DNA of 64,000 nt, from NCBI RefSeq assembly GCF_000147695.2, contig NC_015958.1, forward strand, positions 1,976,001-2,040,000. Reading direction: 5' to 3'. Positions 58,241 to 64,000 of the stretch are shown one piece after another. Source of the stretch: Thermoanaerobacter wiegelii Rt8.B1 (GTDB taxonomy: Bacteria; Bacillota; Thermoanaerobacteria; Thermoanaerobacterales; Thermoanaerobacteraceae). The notes under the pieces were generated by a model. The model had not been told where the DNA came from, did no database searches, and worked only from the letters and a program-made list of their open reading frames with translations. The stretch's first letter is position 1. Each line of letters starts with the position of its first letter. The position numbers and the translations under genes were made by a program.

Positions 58241-58810
58241 TCACTCAATAAACCACAGATTTTTTTCACTCGTTGATACGGCAATAGCTCCAGATTTAAG
58301 TGCATTTATAACTTCTTCTTTTGTCTTGACTAAACCTCCTGCGATGACTGGTTGATGCACATCTACCGATATTTCACTTATCACTGAGGGAATTATCCCA
58401 GGCATTACTTCTATTGCATCTGGAACTATTTGTTTTGCTGAAGCAAACCCTGTTTTTAATGCCTGGGAATCTAAAATGAAAAGTCTCTGGATGCAGAAAA
58501 GATCAAATTGTTTAGCGTGTATCAAAATATTATTGCGGGTAGAGATTATACCATGGGGCTTTATTTTTTCAGCCAAATACTCTACTGCTTTGTTGTCCTT
58601 TCCTAAACCTTCAAGCAAATCAAAATGCACAAAAACAATTTTATCATGTCTTTTGACCTCTTGAACTATTTCAGAAATGTTCATTATGTCACCAGTAAGT
58701 AAAAATATCACCTGTGCATTTGAAGAAAGAGCCGTATTTAAATCTTTTGCCTCTCGCACTGCAGCTATTATCGGGAAGTCTCTCATTGCATCCAGAATCT
58801 TTTCTCTCAT
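58241..58810 (-). CDS. glpP: GlpP, glycerol uptake operon antiterminator
   Basis: 189 residues. PIIAAVREAKDLNTALSSNA, VIFLLTGDIMNISEIVQEVK, FVHFDLLEGLGKDNKAVEYL, GIISTRNNILIHAKQF and DAIEVMPGIIPSVISEISVD, PVIAGGLVKTKEEVINAL are the TIM-barrel signatures of the GlpP family. With bound glycerol 3-phosphate GlpP stops termination in glp leaders. It sits directly before glpF, and the glpA leader has a matching terminator (55711-55753). Confidence 0.93.
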   Translation of the reverse strand: MREKILDAMRDFPIIAAVREAKDLNTALSSNAQVIFLLTGDIMNISEIVQEVKRHDKIVFVHFDLLEGLGKDNKAVEYLAEKIKPHGIISTRNNILIHAKQFDLFCIQRLFILDSQALKTGFASAKQIVPDAIEVMPGIIPSVISEISVDVHQPVIAGGLVKTKEEVINALKSGAIAVSTSEKNLWFIE

Positions 58811-58873
58811 TTTTATACCCCCATCTTTTCTTTATGCAAGTAATATGCCAAAAAATAAACCTGAAAAATACAT

Positions 58874-58909
58874 ATAAAAAAATACCCCTTTGATACAAAA
58901 TATCAAAGG
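58874..58909 (-). terminator. Terminator after the YbhN-like gene
   Basis: CCTTTGATA (58887-58895) pairs with TATCAAAGG (58901-58909), loop of 5; on the minus strand the stem is followed by GGTATTTTTTTATATG. It lies 35 bases past the stop of the gene at 58944 and separates it from glpP. Confidence 0.8.
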
Positions 58910-58943
58910 TTATTATTCCTGTATGATAATTAGTACCAAACTG

Positions 58944-59978
58944 TTATTTAATTAACATTCTCTTTGCATCTTGATTTTTTATTGCCATAAAAAATCCTAT
59001 AGCCGAAATTCCCAAGTAAACATAATAAGTAAAAAACCTCCACATGCCCACAAAAATTCCTAATTTACTGGGAGGAAGTATATTTGAAAAAATTGTTGCA
59101 AAACCTATTTCTACTACACCAGAACCACTTGGAATAAAACTATACGCCAAAATGTCATAAAATATGAGTTGTCTTCCAATTACTGCTAACAAATTAAAAG
59201 GTACATTCATAGCTAATAATAAAACTGGAGCAATGCTGTAAAAAAGCAACCAATAAGCTACTGCATAAAATAATTGAGAAAAAAACAGCTTATAACTGGA
59301 AGGCCCTATAAAAAGGTCATTAAAATTTTTATGATAAAGTATGATTTCTTCTTTTATTTTTTCAAAATACTTTTCCAGTTTAGGCTTTTTAAAAAACGAG
59401 ATATTGCTTATTTTATTAACAATCTCAATGACAAAGCGGGGTTTTAATATGATATAAATTAATATAAATAACAAAAACATCAAAAATATACTTACTAACA
59501 CTGCAAAATAAGAAAGAACAGTTCCTAATTCTAATTGATTTCTAAAAAAAATAAGTAATATAGGAGGCACAGTCCCAAAAAAAATCCCTGAGAACAGAAG
59601 CTTGGCAGTAAAAATCATTAAGCTTTTATTTGGTGAAACTCCTTTTTTACTAAGTAAATATACAATGAGAGGTAAAGCTCCTGAGCCAAAAGGTGTTATG
59701 TAGCTTATAAAAAAAGTCGCAAGGTTAAATTTAAAAAGATAATCAAAAGGCAAGTTTTCTCCTAATTCTCTCAATAAATCCCTTATTCGCAAAGTATCCA
59801 CTATCAAGCTCAATATTATCAAGCCAAAAATCGCCCCAAGATAAAAAAGGGGTATGTGAAAAGCCATTTCAATTTCTTTAACGCCTGTAATTTTTAACAA
59901 GACTAAAATTGAACCAATGCTTAAAAGTAATGCAAAAGCCATCATATATAAATTTTTCTTCTCAAGAATTGTCCCCAA
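58944..59978 (-). CDS. YbhN/LPG-synthase-type integral membrane protein
   Basis: 344 residues with about eight membrane helices. LRELGENLPFDYLFKFNLAT FFISY, ITPFGSGALPLIVYLLSKKG and FIPSGSGVVEIGFATIFSNI show the two P-x-G-x-G loops of the UPF0104/LPG_synthase_TM family, which includes MprF flippase-like domains. Soluble synthase domain absent. Could move lipids or lipid-linked precursors across the membrane; the substrate is not readable. TTG start at 59978 behind GGGGGAATTATT. It follows pdaA on the same strand, with a small hairpin (about 60004-60024) between. Confidence 0.82.
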   Translation of the reverse strand: MGTILEKKNLYMMAFALLLSIGSILVLLKITGVKEIEMAFHIPLFYLGAIFGLIILSLIVDTLRIRDLLRELGENLPFDYLFKFNLATFFISYITPFGSGALPLIVYLLSKKGVSPNKSLMIFTAKLLFSGIFFGTVPPILLIFFRNQLELGTVLSYFAVLVSIFLMFLLFILIYIILKPRFVIEIVNKISNISFFKKPKLEKYFEKIKEEIILYHKNFNDLFIGPSSYKLFFSQLFYAVAYWLLFYSIAPVLLLAMNVPFNLLAVIGRQLIFYDILAYSFIPSGSGVVEIGFATIFSNILPPSKLGIFVGMWRFFTYYVYLGISAIGFFMAIKNQDAKRMLIK

Positions 59979-60047
59979 AATAATTCCCCCAATTTTGCCT
60001 TTACGATGTAGAAAAACCTACATCACAAAGGCTTTATTTTACATTTT

Positions 60048-60932
60048 TCATGGTATATCATCTAGGGTTTTAAATTCATATCCCTCGGCTTTAATACTTT
60101 TAATTATTCGATCAAGAGCTAAAGCATTGTCTTTTGAAACAGCATGTAAAAGTATGACAGCTCCCGGGTGAAGCCTTTTCATAACAGTATTATAGCTTTC
60201 CTCTGGTCCTCCAGGAAGTGGCTGCCAATCAGCCATCGCTAAACTCCAAAAAACTGTTCTATAACCTAACGATTTTGTAAGATACAAGGTTCTCTCACTA
60301 TACTCACCTTTTGGCGGTCTAAAATACTTCATCTTTTTCCCTGTCAGCTCTTCAAACATATCTCCTAACTTAGTTATTTCCTCTTTTACTTTTTCATCAG
60401 ATAAGGTAGGTAAGCTTGGATGATTCACTGTGTGATTCCCAACTATATGCCCTTCCTCCACCATCCTTTTAACTAAATCAGCCTGTTCTTTTACATAGGG
60501 CCCAGTTACAAAAAAAGCAGCTTTTACATTGTTTTCTTTGAGTATATCTAATATTTTAGGTGTATAACCATTTTCATATCCTTCGTCAAAAGTCAAATAA
60601 ACTACCTTTTTTGTCGTATCTCCTACAAAAATCGCATCGTATTTTTTTATAAGCTCCATTGCCAAAGGGGTAATTTCTGGAGTTTGATGATTTGGCAACA
60701 CCCTTAGTCCCCAGCTATACAAAGTGTTATCCAGATTTTCTGTATTGGTATAAACAGCATCGTTGGCCGTATTAGATATTTTTTCTTTAGGTTTTTCCAA
60801 AGGCTTTTGTAAAGCTTCATTTTGCATTTTTTGTTCTTCTGCCCTTGTAATGTATTTTTTTGCTATTCCACAAGAGGTAATCGAAAAACACAACAAAATT
60901 CCCATTAAGATATAGAATACTTTTCTTACCAT
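60048..60932 (-). CDS. pdaA: Polysaccharide deacetylase, PdaA-like (spore cortex), lipoprotein
   Basis: About 294 residues. Lipoprotein signal with lipobox SITSCG. NodB domain: VVYLTFDEGYENGYTPKILD (catalytic Asp-type residue in TFDEGYENG), FFVTGPYVKEQADLVKRM, GHIVGNHTVNHPSLPTLSDE (metal His-x3-His), YFRPPKGEYSERTLYLTKSL, TVFWSLAMADWQP and HPGAVILLHAVSKDNALALD. TFDxGYENG and the H-A-V-S-K-D-N-A-x-A-L-D block are specific for PdaA, which makes muramic delta-lactam in spore cortex. ATG at 60932 is preceded by GAGGTATGACC; an ATG two codons upstream overlaps this site. Confidence 0.88.
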   Translation of the reverse strand: MVRKVFYILMGILLCFSITSCGIAKKYITRAEEQKMQNEALQKPLEKPKEKISNTANDAVYTNTENLDNTLYSWGLRVLPNHQTPEITPLAMELIKKYDAIFVGDTTKKVVYLTFDEGYENGYTPKILDILKENNVKAAFFVTGPYVKEQADLVKRMVEEGHIVGNHTVNHPSLPTLSDEKVKEEITKLGDMFEELTGKKMKYFRPPKGEYSERTLYLTKSLGYRTVFWSLAMADWQPLPGGPEESYNTVMKRLHPGAVILLHAVSKDNALALDRIIKSIKAEGYEFKTLDDIP

Positions 60933-61003
60933 GGTCATACCTCATTTCAATTTTTCTATATTCCGTTTTTATTTTTTCTCTATATAAACATAATATTCTG
61001 TTT

Positions 61004-61564
61004 TTATTTGGAAGTATTTTTGTATATTTCACATACAGTATCTCTACAAAGGCAGAATCTACACAAGGCAAAAGAAGAATTTACTTCAGGAGAATAATCT
61101 CCTTCTTGCATTTTTTCCATTTGCTTTAATATATTAAAAAGTTCTTTTCTTAAGTGTCGCCTATTATAAACCTCAAACATAGTATTCCTATAAACTATTC
61201 GCCCTCTTTTTACTCTTTTTTGGTATACATCTTCTATTATCAAAAAATATGCAACTAACTGCATAACATCTTTATAATAAGGTGAATCCTCTGCTTCACT
61301 GCTCTTTAGTTCTATTGGTATCAATTCTTCTCCTAATCGGTAAATATAATCCGGTTTTCCAGATAAGCCATATTTATGTGATTTTAATAATTTTCCATAT
61401 ACTACTCCTTTTTCCTTTACCTCTTGTGGCTTATCTATGTATATTATTTTACCTCCTCGAAATCCTATGCTTCTTCTCATTTTTTTATAAAAAGACCTCT
61501 GTTCGATAACTGATTGAATAAGCAAATATATAGTAAAAAATAAAAAAATTATATTGAGAATCAT
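61004..61564 (-). CDS. Membrane-anchored Cas4-like nuclease, C-terminal half
   Basis: 186 residues. One N-terminal membrane helix (ILNIIFLFFTIYLLIQSVIE, 2-21) then a Cas4/Dna2-type core: KGVVYGKLLKSHKYGLSGKP, SGKPDYIYRLGEELIPIELK with Asp and E-L-K of the PD-(D/E)XK site, MQLVAYFLIIEDVY (the Q-x3-Y motif), and C-terminal LCRFCLCRDTVCEIY with the three cysteines that bind a 4Fe-4S cluster. The first Cys and N-terminal helix of Cas4 are absent here but present in the adjacent 92-residue protein, whose stop overlaps this start by 4 bases. The anchor predicts both halves face the cytoplasm. No cas1/cas2 or CRISPR array is near. Confidence 0.78.
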   Translation of the reverse strand: MILNIIFLFFTIYLLIQSVIEQRSFYKKMRRSIGFRGGKIIYIDKPQEVKEKGVVYGKLLKSHKYGLSGKPDYIYRLGEELIPIELKSSEAEDSPYYKDVMQLVAYFLIIEDVYQKRVKRGRIVYRNTMFEVYNRRHLRKELFNILKQMEKMQEGDYSPEVNSSFALCRFCLCRDTVCEIYKNTSK

Positions 61565-61839
61565 TTTAAAACCCTCATAATCGCAATTATTAATAAAATA
61601 GCTATAATTCCAAAAATAATCGCATATTTTTTATATCGCAATTTTACAATATCCTTGTAATATTTTTCATGATATTCTATCCCTTTCTTAAAGTTACTAA
61701 ATTGCAAATCTTGCTCTTTTGGATCTCTCAAACTATTGATATACTCTATTCCATATTTTTTTATATAATACCACTGATAGGGGCAATAAAGAAATTGATT
61801 TATCTCTGTGGCAGATATATACTTATCCTCTTTTTTCAT
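61561..61839 (-). CDS. Cas4-like N-terminal half with C-terminal membrane helix
   Basis: 92 residues. YISATEINQFLYCPYQWYYI is the Cas4 opening (S-x-x-E/D-I-x-x-Y/F-x-Y-C-P-x-x-x-Y) with the first cluster cysteine at about 18; NFKKGIEYHEKYYKDIVKLR supplies the G-x-x-x-H-E motif. Residues 72-90 (YAIIFGIIAILLIIAIMRVL) form a membrane helix at the C-terminus. The stop overlaps the start of the next gene (ATGA), so the halves are made together. Joined, they contain every Cas4 active-site and cluster residue, with two membrane helices inserted between. Confidence 0.72.
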   Translation of the reverse strand: MKKEDKYISATEINQFLYCPYQWYYIKKYGIEYINSLRDPKEQDLQFSNFKKGIEYHEKYYKDIVKLRYKKYAIIFGIIAILLIIAIMRVLK

Positions 61840-61885
61840 AATATAACACCTTTAAAAACAATATTTTTACAGACTTATTATACCA

Positions 61886-61921
61886 TATAAAAAAACGGGG
61901 TAAAACCCATTTTTACCCCCG
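61886..61921 (-). terminator. kdp operon terminator
   Basis: CGGGGTAAAA (61896-61905) pairs with TTTTACCCCCG (61911-61921, one bulged C); on the minus strand it is followed by TTTTTTTATATGG. The stem overlaps the last codons of the kdpD-like gene. Confidence 0.8.
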
Positions 61922-63040
61922 TGGATCGGCTACAACAAGAACATCTATAAATTTAGTACCTTTCATTATTCTTCTAACAATAGAACCCCTTATTATTTCA
62001 TCAATTCTTCTTCTCACAGACTGTCCTACTACAATTTGAGTAATTGCATTTTCTTCAGCAAATTTTATTATAGCCTTAGCAGGGTCATTTGATTTGACCA
62101 TGTAAAACTTTGCTTCTAATTTGTTGCACAGCATTGTGATTTCATCTAATTTTTTGAGTTTTTTATGGTCTCTTAAGTCATCATCATTGTAAACATGCAA
62201 AACAAAGAGGTCTGCTTTAAGCATTTTAGCTAACCTATAACCTCTTCGTATCAGATACTCTGCATTAAATCTCAAATTTACACAAACCAATATCTTTTCT
62301 TGTGCTCCTTTTAATCCTATAACGTTTTTTCTATTTTTATATTCCAAAAGCCTATCGTCAACCTCATTTGCTACTTCCCTCAATGTAAGTTCCCTTAACG
62401 CGGAAAGATTGCCAATTCTAAAAAAATTGTTAAGAGCAGTTTCAATCTTATCGGGACTATAAATCTTTCCATTTTTAAGCCTCTCTATCAAAGTCTCCGG
62501 CGAAACATCAACTACTTCTACTTCATCACATATTTCTAAAAGTTTATCAGGAATAGTTTCCCTCACCTTTACATTAGTCATGCGGTTTATATAATCATTA
62601 AGACTTTCAAAATGTTGTATGTTGACAGCAGTCATCACACTTATGCCGTTATCTATAAGCTCCAAAACATCTTGATATCTCTTTTCATTTTTTGAACCAG
62701 GAGCATTTGTATGGGCTAATTCGTCTACCACCACAACCTGGGGTTTTCTCTTTAAAATAGCCTCCAAATCCATTTCCTTAAGAATTGCACCTTTGTAATT
62801 TATTTCCTTTGGTGGAATAATTTCAAGGTCCCCTATCTGCTCCTCAGTGTCTTTTCTCCCATAGGTTTCTACAAAGCCTATTACCACATCTATACCTCTT
62901 GCCTTCATTTCATTGGCATCTTGCAACATGTGATAGGTCTTGCCGACACCAGGAGCAGCACCAAGATAAATCTTCAACCTTCCCTTATTAGCTCTTTCTA
63001 TTTCTCTCAAAAAATAATCAGGGGACTTCTTCGCCATCAT
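61913..63040 (-). CDS. kdpD: Short KdpD-type protein (sensor and USP domains only)
   Basis: 375 residues against about 890 for full KdpD. KdpD N-terminal domain: RLKIYLGAAPGVGKTYHMLQ (Walker A), RGIDVVIGFVETYGRKDTEE, PQVVVVDELAHTNAPGSKNE (Walker B), TAVNIQHFESLNDYINRMT, then a universal-stress-protein domain (about 245-370; KILVCVNLRFNAEYLIRRGY, VVGQSVRRRIDEIIRGSIVR). The four membrane helices, GAF and histidine kinase domains are absent, and the stop lies in the operon terminator, so this is a real short form, not a break. USP domains of KdpD bind c-di-AMP in other Firmicutes; that role is possible here. No kdpE follows. It begins 6 bases after kdpC. Confidence 0.88.
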   Translation of the reverse strand: MMAKKSPDYFLREIERANKGRLKIYLGAAPGVGKTYHMLQDANEMKARGIDVVIGFVETYGRKDTEEQIGDLEIIPPKEINYKGAILKEMDLEAILKRKPQVVVVDELAHTNAPGSKNEKRYQDVLELIDNGISVMTAVNIQHFESLNDYINRMTNVKVRETIPDKLLEICDEVEVVDVSPETLIERLKNGKIYSPDKIETALNNFFRIGNLSALRELTLREVANEVDDRLLEYKNRKNVIGLKGAQEKILVCVNLRFNAEYLIRRGYRLAKMLKADLFVLHVYNDDDLRDHKKLKKLDEITMLCNKLEAKFYMVKSNDPAKAIIKFAEENAITQIVVGQSVRRRIDEIIRGSIVRRIMKGTKFIDVLVVADPRG

Positions 63041-63046
63041 AAAGCC

Positions 63047-63625
63047 TCACTTTTTATTTTTCTTAATTTCTTCTAATAAGCTTAAATTTAATTTAAGCAC
63101 ATTTACCCGTGGTTCTCCAAAAAGGCCTAAAAATCTGCCTTCAATATTTTCATCCACAAGTTTTTTTACAACTTTTTCTGGCAAATTGTTTGCTTTAGCT
63201 ACTCTTTCAACTTGTAAATATGCGGCTTGCGGAGAAATATGAGGATCTAATCCTGATGCAGAAGAAGTAACTATATCTGCAGGTATGTCACTTCTTTTTA
63301 CTCCAGGGTTTTTCTTTAAAAACTCCTCAATATTTCTTTCCACTTCTTCTTTAAATTTAGGATTAGATAAAGCGTAATTAGTACCACCTGAAGACTCTGC
63401 ATTGTAATCCACTGCGGAAGGTCTTCCCATAAACCACTTAGAATCAGTGAATTTTTGTCCAATGAGCTCGGATCCTACTGCCTTGCCATCTACTTTAATT
63501 ATACTACCTTTTGCCTGATAAGGAAATATTAAATTTGCAATTGCTGTCATAATAAAAGGATATATAAGCCCTAGCAATATCATCAAGACAAGTGTAAATT
63601 TAATTGCTTTCTTAACTTCGCTCAT
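63047..63625 (-). CDS. kdpC: KdpC, subunit of the high-affinity K+ ATPase
   Basis: 192 residues. One N-terminal membrane helix (about 10-33, FTLVLMILLGLIYPFIMTAI), then the conserved SELIGQKFTDSKWFMGRPSA, NYALSNPK, SDIPADIVTSSASGLDPHIS and PQAAYLQVERVAKANNLP motifs of KdpC. It stabilises the KdpFABC complex and ATP binding. It lies 15 bases after kdpB and 6 before the kdpD-like gene. Confidence 0.95.
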   Translation of the reverse strand: MSEVKKAIKFTLVLMILLGLIYPFIMTAIANLIFPYQAKGSIIKVDGKAVGSELIGQKFTDSKWFMGRPSAVDYNAESSGGTNYALSNPKFKEEVERNIEEFLKKNPGVKRSDIPADIVTSSASGLDPHISPQAAYLQVERVAKANNLPEKVVKKLVDENIEGRFLGLFGEPRVNVLKLNLSLLEEIKKNKK

Positions 63626-63640
63626 AGCAAATCCTCCAAA

Positions 63641-64000
63641 TTAAAAGATAGAAGATATTATTAAGTCAATAAGTTTTATCCCCACAAAAGGAGCAATCAA
63701 TCCTCCCAGTCCGTAAATCAGTAAATTCCTCACCAATAACGCATTAGCACTCATTGGCCTATATTTTACTCCTCTCATAGCAATAGGAATCAAAATAGGT
63801 ATTATAATGGCGTTAAATATTAAAGCTGATAATATTGCATTAGTCGGTGAGGAAAGTTTCATTATATCCAATACCTTTATTGATGGCAAAGTATCAGACA
63901 TAATGGCGGGAAGTATCGCAAAGTATTTAGCAACGTCATTGGCAATACTAAAAGTAGTCAACGCTCCTCTCGTCATGAGAAGCTGCTTACCAATTGCTAC
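63641..64000 (-). CDS. kdpB: KdpB, P-type K+ ATPase subunit, C-terminal part (runs off window end)
   Basis: The last 120 residues. [20 protein letters not shown] and [12 protein letters not shown] are the conserved KdpB segment after the P-type hydrolysis domain; [40 protein letters not shown] and [18 protein letters not shown] are the last membrane helices. The phosphorylation domain and the kdpA/kdpF genes lie beyond the window. Confidence 0.95.
   Translation of the reverse strand, partial: VAIGKQLLMTRGALTTFSIANDVAKYFAILPAIMSDTLPSIKVLDIMKLSSPTNAILSALIFNAIIIPILIPIAMRGVKYRPMSANALLVRNLLIYGLGGLIAPFVGIKLIDLIISSIF

Overview
The window comes from a low-G+C, anaerobic, thermophilic, probably spore-forming Firmicute close to Thermoanaerobacter/Caldanaerobacter. 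The best single clue is a protein almost identical to the classical Thermoanaerobacter NADP-dependent secondary alcohol dehydrogenase AdhB (17061-18119). NfnAB, two [FeFe]-hydrogenase-type proteins, an AdhA-type alcohol dehydrogenase and a PdaA-type spore-cortex deacetylase agree with this.

Layout. (1) 1-32.6 kb is an accessory, insertion-sequence-rich zone. It holds whole, broken and relic copies of ISLre2-, IS256-, IS3- and IS1182/IS5-like elements. Several host genes are broken here: trpS is split by a complete ISLre2 flanked by a 9-bp duplication, an S9 peptidase gene is split by an IS3-type element, and an FtsX-type permease, a DinB-type polymerase and a propeller-like protein are truncated or frameshifted. 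Between the relics lies the redox core: a phosphatase-linked sensory [FeFe] hydrogenase pair, adhA, adhB, nfnAB and a group-B-like [FeFe] hydrogenase. (2) At 32635-32667 lies the isolated 3' third of a tRNA ending in CCA. This is what an integrative element leaves at its right end, and it coincides with the change from relic-rich to orderly sequence. (3) 32.7-40.3 kb is ordinary chromosome: HAD phosphatase, small membrane protein, FtsA-like protein, OppA-like lipoprotein, CoA-dehydratase activase, short FtsH. (4) 40.3-48.6 kb is a tightly packed seven-gene operon on the minus strand: TPR/beta-CASP RNase-like metallo-hydrolase, Hsp70-like ATPase, HEAT-repeat protein, three helical or coiled-coil proteins, and a DUF1461 membrane protein. 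I recognise no described system with this composition; it is the main candidate for something new. (5) 48.7-58.8 kb is a glycerol/dihydroxyacetone regulon: glpP, glpF, glpK, then (after a leader terminator) a GlpA-type dehydrogenase, an FAD oxidoreductase, a DUF1667 protein and an HPr-domain sigma-54 activator, followed by dhaKLM behind a clear -24/-12 promoter. (6) 58.9-64 kb holds a YbhN-like membrane protein, pdaA, a Cas4-like nuclease split over two membrane-anchored proteins, and the end of a kdp potassium operon (kdpB partial, kdpC, short kdpD).

How it works together. Reduced ferredoxin and NADH can be converted to NADPH by NfnAB, and NADPH is spent by AdhB on ketone/aldehyde reduction; hydrogenases handle or sense the remaining electrons. 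Glycerol enters through GlpF and GlpK and is oxidised by GlpA with its two partner proteins; dihydroxyacetone is phosphorylated by the PTS-dependent DhaKLM. An activator with an HPr-like domain would let PTS state control dhaKLM.

Caution: several frame breaks sit at homopolymer runs in otherwise healthy genes (beta-CASP gene, sigma-54 regulator, oppA). These may be sequencing errors rather than biology. All family assignments come from reading motifs by eye; no search was run.
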